Assembly: GCF_900109515.1 (NCBI RefSeq)
Contig: NZ_FOBD01000008.1
Location: 124,001 to 188,000 of the forward strand
Reading direction: 5' to 3'
Origin: Paenibacillus sp. OK003
GTDB lineage: Bacteria; Bacillota; Bacilli; Paenibacillales; Paenibacillaceae
DNA: 64,000 nucleotides
Below are positions 1 through 7,840 of this stretch, one piece after another. Position 1 is the stretch's first letter. Every line of letters starts with the position of its first letter. The notes under the pieces are model-generated. The model was not told the DNA's origin, did not search any database, and saw nothing but the letters and a program-made list of their open reading frames with translations. The position numbers were made by a program, and so were the translations under genes.

Positions 1-569
1 AGAAAAATAAAACCAATCTTAGACAGCCCCGACGCTTGTCTGCCTTCCGGCAACGGATTGAGCAGCGTCCACCACATCAGCATGGAAGTAATGAAAAGTA
101 CAATGTAATACAAACGGTGAACCGTAAAATTTAACATCACGTAATCATGTACTACGGGTAGATGATATATCGAGAACAATCCGTTAAACAGCACAGCCGC
201 CACGATTGGATGAGCCAAAAAAGATAACTGCCGTGTTGGCAGCCACCGGATGATTCCACGCCATACCCAAAGGGGCAATCCCTTCATCAGTAGCGGTGGC
301 GCTACCAGATAGGACAGAGCCATACTCACCATATGGAAGCTGAACATTACATGACCCAGCAGATTGAATGGCCCCGCTTGTGCAAGATACAACACGGTAA
401 GCCCAGTAATAAACATCATTTTCTGTGCAGCCGTGACTTGATCTGCCCCCTTGATCCGCTCACTGAATGGACCAACGAGCACTAGATAAGCTGCAGCAAT
501 GAGCAGAAACAATGCCATAATAAGTGGACTCCATAAATCGTTAAAACTAAAATATTGCAACCCGAGCAT
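1..569 (-). CDS. ctaG: Cytochrome c oxidase assembly factor CtaG (3' end cut by window)
   Basis: Multi-pass membrane protein needed for assembly of the caa3 oxidase. Translation from the ATG at 569 begins MLGLQYFSFNDLWSP and continues with hydrophobic segments and the family-typical FSFHMVSMALSYLVAPPLL stretch; the frame stays open to the window edge, so about 189 residues are visible and the C-terminus is missing. A GGGAGG ribosome binding site sits just upstream of 569. It is the last visible gene of a ctaCDEFG order identical to that of Bacillus subtilis. The start is set by the ribosome binding site. Sequence features and synteny agree, so the identification is firm. Confidence 0.9.
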   Translation of the reverse strand, partial: MLGLQYFSFNDLWSPLIMALFLLIAAAYLVLVGPFSERIKGADQVTAAQKMMFITGLTVLYLAQAGPFNLLGHVMFSFHMVSMALSYLVAPPLLMKGLPLWVWRGIIRWLPTRQLSFLAHPIVAAVLFNGLFSIYHLPVVHDYVMLNFTVHRLYYIVLFITSMLMWWTLLNPLPEGRQASGLSKIGFIF

Positions 570-640
570 ACGGGAAACCTCCCCGTGACCTGATTTGGTT
601 GTTGCCTGAATCCATTGACGGATTGATCCGCCTAAAAGGG

Positions 641-673
641 GAAAAGACGGCGACCTGCGCCGCCGCCATCTCT
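641..673 (-). terminator. Weak hairpin with T-run between ctaF and ctaG
   Basis: Read on the minus strand, a GC-rich hairpin (GATGGCG-like arm against CGCCGTC) is followed by TTTT. It lies in the 105-base gap between ctaF and ctaG. It may attenuate rather than fully end transcription, since ctaG has its own ribosome binding site but no clear promoter was seen in the gap. Confidence 0.4.
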
Positions 674-674
674 T

Positions 675-995
675 TTACCACCAAACCCAATAGAGTGCCA
701 TAATGATGCACGTAAAAGCTACGAAAAATCCGAAGCACATGAACAGGATCGGCATCAAATGCCCTTTATCCTTCAAGTGCATCCAGTAACCGAGCTGTAC
801 AAACACCTGAAGGATCGCCATAACCACCAATATAATAATGGTAAAGGTCGTATTGACTCCTCCCGCGGCGGCAGCCGCGAACGCAATGAGCGTCAGGACG
901 ATGGAGAAAATAAAAACAACGACGTGTTTCTGTGGCCCTTCCGCCCGGTGACGATGCTTCACAGGCTGCTGATCACTCTTATCCTGTACCGACAT
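675..995 (-). CDS. ctaF: Cytochrome c oxidase subunit IV (caa3 type)
   Basis: Small membrane subunit of the caa3 oxidase (CyoD/COX4_pro family), 106 residues. It has three predicted membrane helices at about residues 26-47, 50-72 and 80-103, with the family-typical LGYWMHLKDKGH loop between helices 2 and 3. The ATG at 995 has a GGTGGGG ribosome binding site and follows the ctaE stop by only three bases, so the two are co-transcribed. The N-terminus is polar and His/Lys rich, as expected for the cytoplasmic side. Position after subunit III matches ctaCDEF in Bacillus. Confidence 0.92.
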   Translation of the reverse strand: MSVQDKSDQQPVKHRHRAEGPQKHVVVFIFSIVLTLIAFAAAAAGGVNTTFTIIILVVMAILQVFVQLGYWMHLKDKGHLMPILFMCFGFFVAFTCIIMALYWVWW

Positions 996-998
996 GTG

Positions 999-1625
999 TT
1001 ACCCCACCTTTCCGAGCAGGTACACGACCGTAAAGATAAACACCCAGACCACGTCAATAAAGTGCCAATACATTGCGGAGACGTATACTTTAGGTGCAGT
1101 TACGACCGTTAATCCTTTTCTGAACAGTTGCCCGATAATGAGCCCGATCCACATAATACCGAATGCAACGTGAGCTCCGTGGAACCCGACCAGCGTGTAG
1201 AACGCTGAACTGAATGCACTTGTAGTCATGCCGAACTCTTTATGTTTCACATATTCATAGAACTCGTAGATTTCCAGACCGAGGAATCCAAGACCCAGTA
1301 CAACGGTAATGCCAAGCCAGAGAGCAAGAGCATTGCGCTTCCCCTTATGCATAGCCTGGATGGCAAATACACTTGTTAAACTGCTGACTAAGAGAATAAA
1401 GGTTGCTGCAGCCACGAGTGGCAGATGGAACAATTCATTCGCCGTCGGTCCGTCATTCGTTTGGCCACGGAGGGCCAAAAAGGTTGCGAAGAGGGTCCCG
1501 AACAATACGGTCTCGCCGCCAAGGAACAACCAGAAGCCTACAAGCTTGTTGCGTCCTTCCAGCGTTGCTTTCTCCGGCTCATGCGGCAAATTGCCGTTTA
1601 CCGGTTCGGCATGTGGAGTTGTCAT
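999..1625 (-). CDS. ctaE: Cytochrome c oxidase subunit III
   Basis: Subunit III of the caa3 oxidase, 208 residues with five membrane helices, the short bacterial form. Characteristic stretches are GFWLFLGGETVLFGTLFATF near residue 29, the GFHGAHVAFGIMW helix near residue 148 (HGxHV signature) and the terminal MYWHFIDVVWVFIFTVVYL helix. The ATG overlaps the ctaD stop in an ATGA junction (1622-1625), indicating translational coupling, and AAGGGGG inside ctaD serves as ribosome binding site. Confidence 0.95.
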   Translation of the reverse strand: MTTPHAEPVNGNLPHEPEKATLEGRNKLVGFWLFLGGETVLFGTLFATFLALRGQTNDGPTANELFHLPLVAAATFILLVSSLTSVFAIQAMHKGKRNALALWLGITVVLGLGFLGLEIYEFYEYVKHKEFGMTTSAFSSAFYTLVGFHGAHVAFGIMWIGLIIGQLFRKGLTVVTAPKVYVSAMYWHFIDVVWVFIFTVVYLLGKVG

Positions 1626-3511
1626 GTTCTAACCCCCTTCTCATCCTGATCCTCCGGTTCAATATGCCAGCCATGATCATCGTAGAGTGACCGCAGCGCC
1701 ATCGCACCAAATGTAATCAGAAGGCCAATAATGACCACAATATAATGGTTAAACAATCCGTTCATAAACGCATTGCCAAAATCATCCTTGCTGAACATGA
1801 GACCAAGTCCGGCAATGAATATACCGACGGACATAACAAATGGCAGCGGAGTCGCTGATGGCATATGGATCGAACCAACAGGTTCGGCCGGTGTCATCTC
1901 CGTATGTCCAGCCATCTTTTCCTTCCAATACGCATCGATTCCACGTACCAGAGGCGTCTGCTTAAAGTTGTATTCCGGCGGTGGAGATGGGATTGACCAC
2001 TCCAACGTACGGCCATCTTCCCACGGATCATTCGGTGCATCAACTGGTTTTCTCGTTGTGATCACGATGTTCACGAGGAACATGATAACCCCAACACCCA
2101 TCAGGAATGCACCGACGGAACTGACCAGGTTAAGCAGGTCAAAATCCTGATTCGGCAAGTATGTAACGATCCGGCGCTGCATCCCCATCAGACCAAGGAA
2201 ATGCTGTACAAAGAACGTTAGTTGGAAACCGATCATGAATGTCCAGAAGGTCCACTTTCCGAGCGTTTCGCTTAACATGCGACCGAACATTTTCGGCCAC
2301 CAGTAATGTAGTCCCGAGAATAATCCCAGCACCAATCCGCCAACGATAACGTAATGGAAGTGAGCCACAACAAAGTACGTATCATGGAACTGGAAATCCG
2401 CAGGCGCAGAGGCCAGCATGACACCGGTAACCCCGCCCATAACGAAGGTTGGAACGAATCCAACAGCGAACAGGTTTGCTGCCGTAAAACGGATCTGACC
2501 GCCCCACATCGTAAAGAGCCAGTTAAATATCTTGATCCCTGTTGGTACAGCAATCAACATGGTTGAGATGGAGAACAAGGCATTGGCGACTGTTCCCAGA
2601 CCTGTCGTAAACATGTGATGCGCCCATACCATGAATCCTAAGAAGGCGATCAGGATGGTTGCAAACACCATGGAGCTGTAACCGAACAATCTTTTACGTG
2701 CAAAGGTTGGAATAACCTCCGAGATAATACCAAAAGCCGGCAAAATGAGAATGTATACTTCCGGGTGCCCGAAGATCCAGAAGATATGCTGCCAGAGTAC
2801 CGGGTTACCGCCACCTGCAACATCGAAGAAATTGGCCCCCAGTATTCGGTCAAACGTTAACAATACAAGTCCTACCGTAATGGCAGGGAATGCAAAAAGG
2901 ATAATGGCTGATGTAATAAATGTGGTCCAGGTAAACATCGGCATCCGCATGTAGGACATTCCCGGCGCACGCATTGTAATGATCGTGGCGAGAAAGTTAA
3001 TGCCCCCGATGAGTGTCCCTAGACCGGCGATCTGGAGACCTATCGTGTAGAAATCCACACCGTGCGTCCCGCTGTACTCGCTGCCAGAGAGTGGCGTATA
3101 CGAAGTCCAGCCGGCATCCGGTGCCCCTCCCATCAACCAGCTCAGGTTCAAGAGCAGTCCGCCAAATAAGAACGTCCAGAAACCCAGTGCGTTAACAAAA
3201 GGGAAAGCAACGTCCCGGGCTCCAATCTGCAAAGGTACAACAGCATTCATAAGTGCAAAAATAATAGGCATAACACCAAGGAAAATCATCGTTGTTCCGT
3301 GCATCGTAATCAATTCGTTGAAGACCTGTGCCGACACAAAATCATTCATCGGTTTCATTAACTGAATCCGAATCAAAATGGCTTCAATACCGCCGATTCC
3401 GAAGAAAAATCCACCCGCAATCAAATAGAGCACGGCGATTTTTTTGTGATCGACGGTGGTGATCCAATCCATCAAGCCCCTATACCGCTTGACGCTATGA
3501 GCATGAGCCAA
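1622..3511 (-). CDS. ctaD: Cytochrome c oxidase subunit I (caa3 type)
   Basis: Catalytic subunit of the proton-pumping heme-copper oxidase, 629 residues. Ligands are visible: heme a His71 (TMHGTTM) and His386, CuB His249 with the crosslinked Tyr253 (FGHPEVYI), CuB His298-His299 (AHHM) and high-spin heme His384 (AHFHYV). The Tyr in HPEVY and the later residues fit an A-type enzyme. The length beyond about 540 residues provides extra C-terminal helices, as in Bacillus CtaD. The start is a TTG at 3511 preceded by GGGGG nine bases upstream; no in-frame ATG fits better. It lies 32 bases after ctaC. Confidence 0.96.
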   Translation of the reverse strand: MAHAHSVKRYRGLMDWITTVDHKKIAVLYLIAGGFFFGIGGIEAILIRIQLMKPMNDFVSAQVFNELITMHGTTMIFLGVMPIIFALMNAVVPLQIGARDVAFPFVNALGFWTFLFGGLLLNLSWLMGGAPDAGWTSYTPLSGSEYSGTHGVDFYTIGLQIAGLGTLIGGINFLATIITMRAPGMSYMRMPMFTWTTFITSAIILFAFPAITVGLVLLTFDRILGANFFDVAGGGNPVLWQHIFWIFGHPEVYILILPAFGIISEVIPTFARKRLFGYSSMVFATILIAFLGFMVWAHHMFTTGLGTVANALFSISTMLIAVPTGIKIFNWLFTMWGGQIRFTAANLFAVGFVPTFVMGGVTGVMLASAPADFQFHDTYFVVAHFHYVIVGGLVLGLFSGLHYWWPKMFGRMLSETLGKWTFWTFMIGFQLTFFVQHFLGLMGMQRRIVTYLPNQDFDLLNLVSSVGAFLMGVGVIMFLVNIVITTRKPVDAPNDPWEDGRTLEWSIPSPPPEYNFKQTPLVRGIDAYWKEKMAGHTEMTPAEPVGSIHMPSATPLPFVMSVGIFIAGLGLMFSKDDFGNAFMNGLFNHYIVVIIGLLITFGAMALRSLYDDHGWHIEPEDQDEKGVRT

Positions 3512-3543
3512 GGTTGTGTACCCCCTTCTTCGTCCTTGCTGTT

Positions 3544-4596
3544 CTATTCATAGTCCAATTTGTAGTTGGCCAGATATTCGGCAATTCCGTCGATTTCTTC
3601 ATCAGTGAGTCCAAGGTCTTTCGGATTAGGCATCGTATTGCCCGGCTTCACGGATTGTGGATCATGGAGCCATTCTTTCATGTTGTCCAGCACCGGATTA
3701 CCGTCTTCCTGGCCTTCGCCCTGATTCAATAGAATACCTGCCACGGATTGCTTGCCGCCGATACCTGTAAGGTTAGGCGCAACGGGCCCGCCCTGATCCC
3801 CAACTGCATGGCAAGAAAGACAGTTCGTTTTGAACTTCTCAGCCAATTGGGTGTCTTCAGGAAGTACCGCCGGAGCTTTCATTTCGTTAACCCATTTGTC
3901 AAAGGATTCCTGGCTGACCGCTTTTACCTTGAATTCCATGAAGGCATGCGATCTGCCGCATAATTCAGCACATTTGCCTCGGTAAACGCCTTCATTTGGC
4001 GCCGAGAAGCTGAACTTGTTAAGCGTTCCATCCGGGTTTGTGTCCATTTTACCCGCAAGTGACGGCACCCAGAAGGAGTGAAGCACGTCAGCGGTTTTTA
4101 ATTCGAATGCGATTTTCTTTCCGGTCGGGATGATGAGGTCTTGAGCGGTGGTTACGTCATATTGAGGATAAGTGAATTCCCACCAGTACTGATGCGAGGT
4201 GACTTTGACCTGAACTGCATTTTTGTCGTTGGACAGATCTTCGCCTTGGGCAAAAATCGTTTTTACCGTCGGTACTGCCAGAACGATTACGAGCAGCAAC
4301 GGAATGGCTGTCCATATTACTTCCAGCTTGAAATTGCCTTCAACCTGTTCGGGCATATCATTCTGCCCGGCTCGTCTGCGAAACCGGATCAACACATACG
4401 CAGCAATAGCAAATACAATGATGAGCACCACGATCATAATCGCAATGGACAGCTTCATCAGATCATATTGGCCTTGCGCCACAGGACCCTGAGGTTTCAT
4501 TACCGACAAGTCTTCCCGCCCGCATGCGGATAGCAGCAAAGAGAACACCGCCAGCAAGGGGAGAATTCGCTTTGCAACCTGCCACTGTTTCATCAT
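3544..4596 (-). CDS. ctaC: Cytochrome c oxidase subunit II with fused cytochrome c domain
   Basis: Electron-entry subunit of caa3 oxidase. From the chosen start it has 350 residues: a lipoprotein signal ending LLSAC (Cys25), two membrane helices, a CuA domain with His173, Cys209, Cys213, His217 and Met220, then a C-terminal cytochrome c domain with CLSCH at 259-263 and a distal Met in the TMPNP segment. The covalent heme c domain defines the caa3 type. An ATG at 4620 would add eight residues but lacks a ribosome binding site, whereas the ATG at 4596 has GTGGGG seven bases upstream and gives a cleaner signal peptide. First gene of the operon. Confidence 0.95.
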   Translation of the reverse strand: MMKQWQVAKRILPLLAVFSLLLSACGREDLSVMKPQGPVAQGQYDLMKLSIAIMIVVLIIVFAIAAYVLIRFRRRAGQNDMPEQVEGNFKLEVIWTAIPLLLVIVLAVPTVKTIFAQGEDLSNDKNAVQVKVTSHQYWWEFTYPQYDVTTAQDLIIPTGKKIAFELKTADVLHSFWVPSLAGKMDTNPDGTLNKFSFSAPNEGVYRGKCAELCGRSHAFMEFKVKAVSQESFDKWVNEMKAPAVLPEDTQLAEKFKTNCLSCHAVGDQGGPVAPNLTGIGGKQSVAGILLNQGEGQEDGNPVLDNMKEWLHDPQSVKPGNTMPNPKDLGLTDEEIDGIAEYLANYKLDYE

Positions 4597-4804
4597 TGAT
4601 CTACCCCACTTTTTTAACATTTTCGTAGATTACCGTTGTCGCCCGAAATAAACTCAATTCAGTCCATTTCAGCACGATACACGTAATCCTGTCCGACATA
4701 CAGAATGCTTACAAAAATAACGCTTCCACCACTCCCGTCATTTCCTGCTAAGGGCATGTCTGCGCATTCTTCCAATTCATTCTATATGGTTCAATCACTT
4801 ATTA

Positions 4805-4833
4805 AATATAAGTTGAGGGTATGATTTTGTCAA
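4805..4833 (-). promoter_or_regulatory. SigmaA-type promoter of the cta operon
   Basis: On the minus strand TTGACA (4828-4833), a 17-base spacer and TATATT (4805-4810) form a near-consensus housekeeping promoter. It points at ctaC and would give a leader of roughly 200 bases. Confidence 0.75.
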
Positions 4834-4845
4834 TCTTTGGACACA

Positions 4846-4864
4846 TGTTCACAAATTGTTCACT
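4846..4864 (-). promoter_or_regulatory. Two phased TGAACA boxes upstream of the cta promoter
   Basis: Read on the minus strand, two GTGAACA repeats (TGAACA at 4857-4862 and 4846-4851) are 11 bases apart, one helical turn, and end 12 bases before the -35 element. The second is TTTGTGAAC, which resembles the TTTGTGAAT-like ResD site described in B. subtilis, where ResDE controls respiratory genes. Identity of the binder is inference. Confidence 0.45.
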
Positions 4865-5178
4865 ATATGTAAAAAACCGCACCACAACTTGATTTGTAAC
4901 CGATTTCAGTTAAAAATATTACTCTCTACTTTTGAAAATTTTTGCCAAATTTCGGTGATGAAATTGATTTTTTTGCCGATTTTTCTCACATTGAAAACAT
5001 GCAGTATTATGCAAAAAAGAAAAGCATGCACCAGGTTGTCTCTCTTACAACTACTGGAAGCAGCAGTATAGCTCCACACCGCCTCCTTTTAGAACCAAAC
5101 GGCATGGAGCCTGAACCTAATGTACATCCCGGACACCTTTATGCAGCACCCTTACCATATTGCCATAGATACAGACGT
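4865..5178. other. Noncoding region between cta promoter and map
   Basis: AT-rich spacer between the cta promoter region and the 3' end of map. I see no convincing gene, terminator or repeat here. Short open frames on the plus strand lack ribosome binding sites and any recognisable protein signature. Confidence 0.5.
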
Positions 5179-5940
5179 TTAAGTCCCGTCAGTTAGTATA
5201 AGAGGACCATCACTTGTGATGGCTACCGTATGCTCATACTGGACGCCCCAGCTTCCATCCACTGTTCTCACCGTCCAGCCATCCTCATCCCATACAACCG
5301 CTCCAGAGCTGCCTTTTGTAAATATGGGCTCAATCGTAATGACCATACCCTCTGTCAGCATCATGCCCGTCCTGCGTTTCCCGTAAGGGAGGACGTTCGG
5401 AGGTTCATGGATGTATTGACCGATCCCATGACCAATAAGAGGCTTCACAATCCCGTAACGATACAGCCGTGCTGTCCGTTCAATCGCGTTTCCGATATCC
5501 CCCAGCGTATTTCCTGGCACTGCCTGTGCTATCGCCTTATGAAGCGCTCTTTCCGTTCGATTCATTAGCTTGCGTATAGACCTGCGTTGTTCACCGATCC
5601 CGTACGTCCATGCAGAATCGGCAAGCCAGCCGTCTTTGTTCACCACCATATCAATGGTCACCACATCCCCTTCGGCCAGTTTCCGGTTATTAGGGAAGCC
5701 GTGGCAAACCACTTCATTAACTGAAGCGCATGTAGCGTAAGGATAACCTTTGTACCCCTTTTGCTCAGGTGTAGCTCCTCTTTCAGCCAGAAAAGCCTCC
5801 ACCCGTTCGTCAATATCTCCTGTCGTTACACCGGGGGCCAGCCACTTTTCAATCTGCTCGTGACAGCTTCGCAGGATTCGTCCTGCTTCCCGCATGTAGC
5901 CAATCTCTTCTTTCGTTTTCAAAATAGGGTCCACATGCAT
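5179..5940 (-). CDS. map: Methionine aminopeptidase, type I
   Basis: Removes the N-terminal methionine of nascent proteins, a cytosolic dinuclear-metal enzyme. The 253-residue translation carries His80, the metal ligands Asp97 (TIDMVV), Asp108 (ADSAWTY), His171 (GHGIG), Glu204 (TIEPIF) and Glu236 (QYEHTVAI), all in the expected order and spacing, and has the type I length without an SH3-like extension. It lies apart from the ribosomal-protein cluster where the main bacterial map gene usually sits, so it may be a second copy. AAGGA lies close upstream of the start. Confidence 0.93.
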   Translation of the reverse strand: MHVDPILKTKEEIGYMREAGRILRSCHEQIEKWLAPGVTTGDIDERVEAFLAERGATPEQKGYKGYPYATCASVNEVVCHGFPNNRKLAEGDVVTIDMVVNKDGWLADSAWTYGIGEQRRSIRKLMNRTERALHKAIAQAVPGNTLGDIGNAIERTARLYRYGIVKPLIGHGIGQYIHEPPNVLPYGKRRTGMMLTEGMVITIEPIFTKGSSGAVVWDEDGWTVRTVDGSWGVQYEHTVAITSDGPLILTDGT

Positions 5941-6090
5941 TCATCCTTCCTGCCATATGTGTACTTCCATGTATATGCAGCAGAAACGGAACAAAGCCCC
6001 CAAAAAGTGGAGCGAAGCTCTACAGCCTATTCTATTTCCTTTTTGGGTGAGCTGGTTATCCATTGGAAATATATACATATCATTTTTAAA

Positions 6091-6135
6091 TCAAAAAAAA
6101 CCGTCTGCCGGAGCTTAATGCCCGGGAGACGGTTC
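6091..6135 (-). terminator. Intrinsic terminator of the 62-residue gene
   Basis: AACCGTCT and AGACGGTT form the outer stem with an inner CCGG/CCGG pairing. Read on the minus strand it is followed by a run of eight Ts, just downstream of the small gene ending at 6175. Confidence 0.8.
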
Positions 6136-6174
6136 TATTCATATCGGAACAGTATAATCAGAGTTGTGTGTGTT

Positions 6175-6363
6175 TCAGGACACGGAAGAATCCATCTTGA
6201 CAAGCTCATGCTCAACCACAGAAGTCAATTCTTCCTCGTATCCACCCGTAATCCGGTATTTTCTCACGTACTCCTTCACGAATTTTTTTGGATCTTTAGG
6301 ACGGAAAATCCGAGTCATTTCCCTCAAACTTTCTTTGACCTCATTGTGACCTTTCGTTGCCAT
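6175..6363 (-). CDS. Small conserved-looking protein of unknown function
   Basis: A 62-residue charged protein with no membrane segment. It is rich in Lys, Arg and Glu, with a central RPKDPKKFVKEYVRKYRI stretch that is probably helical. I do not recognise the family. Support for a real gene comes from a GGGAGG ribosome binding site nine bases before the ATG, an upstream TGCTACAAT extended -10 element near 6546, and a good terminator directly downstream. It appears to be monocistronic. Confidence 0.7.
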   Translation of the reverse strand: MATKGHNEVKESLREMTRIFRPKDPKKFVKEYVRKYRITGGYEEELTSVVEHELVKMDSSVS

Positions 6364-6761
6364 TGTAATTCCCTCCCAAAACGTTGAAAGTGAATGCTCC
6401 GTTTAGAGAATGCCGAATAAGTCTTAAATGCCATCCATGAAGTTGTGTGCGCGGCTCAAAGCAAGCTTTAGGTCGGGAACCCTTGCTGTAAGCAAGTACC
6501 TGACACTATAAATACCCGATATGATCCAGAATGAATCATAATCTTATTGTAGCATATTCGGAAGTATCTTACGACTTGACAATTTTACCTAATATTTATA
6601 ACGGTTTTTATGCCCAAAAAGTTTAATTCCGAATCATATGTTATAAATACGATACTTCTATACGGAATTAATATATCCAGCATAACACTGAACTATTCGG
6701 GGGATATTATCACGGACAACCCATACAGTTAAAATACTGGGATCTAAGGAGGCGTTGTTTT
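6364..6761. other. Divergent intergenic region with hairpin leader and opposing promoters
   Basis: About 400 bases between two divergent small genes. On the minus strand an extended -10 (TGCTACAAT, 6546-6554) would serve the 62-residue gene, leaving a leader with a CTTGC/GCAAG hairpin at about 6480-6500. On the plus strand TTGACA at 6576-6581 followed by TATAAC is a weaker promoter candidate with a short 15-base spacer. GAAGTATC (6561-6568) and GATACTTC (6651-6658) form a perfect but widely spaced inverted repeat. Confidence 0.4.
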
Positions 6762-7043
6762 ATGGATCAAAAAGATCAAGAAATGCTGCCCCTTTCGCAT
6801 GAAAAGGTGGAAGTGGACGGAATATATACTAACGAAGCTGGACAAGAAGAACATCTGCATCGCGGACAACAATTCCCGGCCGATCCCGTCCTTGGCAAGA
6901 CGGAATGGGAGCTGACGGAATTCGCTTTTGACAACCATCACGAAGGTCGTACCGACGAGCGCTTGGTTCCCAAAGAGAATGACACCGATAAGATTGGCAA
7001 GACCACACATCCACGCAGACATTTTCAGCGTGGCGATCGTTAA
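6762..7043 (+). CDS. Small hydrophilic protein of unknown function
   Basis: A 93-residue, very polar, acidic and His-rich protein without signal peptide or membrane helix. It contains a HLHRGQQFPADP segment and ends HPRRHFQRGDR. I do not recognise a characterised family. A consensus AAGGAGG sits eight bases before the ATG, which supports translation. The composition resembles small cytosolic stress- or spore-associated proteins, but that is only an impression. Confidence 0.65.
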   Translation: MDQKDQEMLPLSHEKVEVDGIYTNEAGQEEHLHRGQQFPADPVLGKTEWELTEFAFDNHHEGRTDERLVPKENDTDKIGKTTHPRRHFQRGDR

Positions 7044-7197
7044 AGTTTATATAATGACGCGAGAAAAGGGGCATGTTCCAGAGCAGTATTGGGAGCATGT
7101 CCTTTTGAGTTGGCATAGATACATTTCGTTCCATCGGGTTCAGTTCTGTCCACCTCCCTCATAACCTATATAAAAAGGACAAAGGAGGCTGGACCGG

Positions 7198-7536
7198 ATG
7201 TCCCCCATGAAATCAACAAGCGGTCTGGATGAAAATATTGCCGGCATGCTCTGTTATCTGTTCACTTTTGTAGGCGGAATCGTCTTTCTGGCTGTAGAGA
7301 AACGAAGCCGATTCGTTCTGTTTCATGCACTTCAATCCGTCACGGTATTTGGCCTCATTATGGTTGGTCATGTGTTGTGTGCATTTCTCCCCCTGTTTGG
7401 GCCACTGCTGGCATCGCTGTTGTCCCTGCTTGGCGTGGTGGTCTGGCTTCTCATGGTGGTCACCAGTCTGCAAGGCAAATGGCTGAAGCTGCCCTGGGTC
7501 GGAGATTTTGCAGAGAAACAGATGCGGCATTTGTAA
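7198..7536 (+). CDS. DUF4870-like (Tic20-type) small membrane protein
   Basis: 112 residues with three or four membrane helices. The start SGLDENIAGMLCYLFTFVGGIVFL and the RFVLFHALQSVTVFG segment are typical of the DUF4870/Tic20-like family: a short polar N-terminus, a first helix, a charged KRSRFVLFHA loop and two further helices. AAAGGAGG lies ten bases before the ATG. Cellular role is unknown. It may follow the upstream 93-residue gene from the same promoter with a 154-base gap. Confidence 0.8.
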   Translation: MSPMKSTSGLDENIAGMLCYLFTFVGGIVFLAVEKRSRFVLFHALQSVTVFGLIMVGHVLCAFLPLFGPLLASLLSLLGVVVWLLMVVTSLQGKWLKLPWVGDFAEKQMRHL

Positions 7537-7615
7537 TATGAACGTGTCTATCGGCTTCATCCCAAAGTAATTCATCCCGTGAGTCTACATAATAATCCAT
7601 CTTGTTTTCGGTAAA

Positions 7616-7672
7616 AGAAAAAACACCGGATTTCCTCTCTAACGAGCAAGGTTTCCGGTGTTTCGTTTATTA
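7616..7672. terminator. Hairpin terminator between convergent genes
   Basis: AAACACCGGA (7621-7630) and TCCGGTGTTT (7654-7663) pair perfectly, with A-rich sequence on the left and TTCGTTTATT on the right. It lies between the plus-strand DUF4870-like gene and the minus-strand pbuX and could serve both. The remaining bases to 7840 show nothing else I recognise. Confidence 0.75.
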
Positions 7673-7840
7673 TGCCTTCAATAATGATTCACAGGATAGA
7701 TGATTCATCCCCTGAATAGTTCAAGCCGTTTAACTTTAATATTCATAGCATTTATTATTTATCACATAAGGAATTTAAAGTTAACATAATATACATGTTG
7801 AAGGCGTTGAGGCCATGACAACGAGCATTCTCTTTACTTT

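Noticed and set aside
4942..5196. Plus-strand open frame between the cta operon and map
   Set aside because: No ribosome binding site, AT-rich unspecific composition and it overlaps the 3' end of map.
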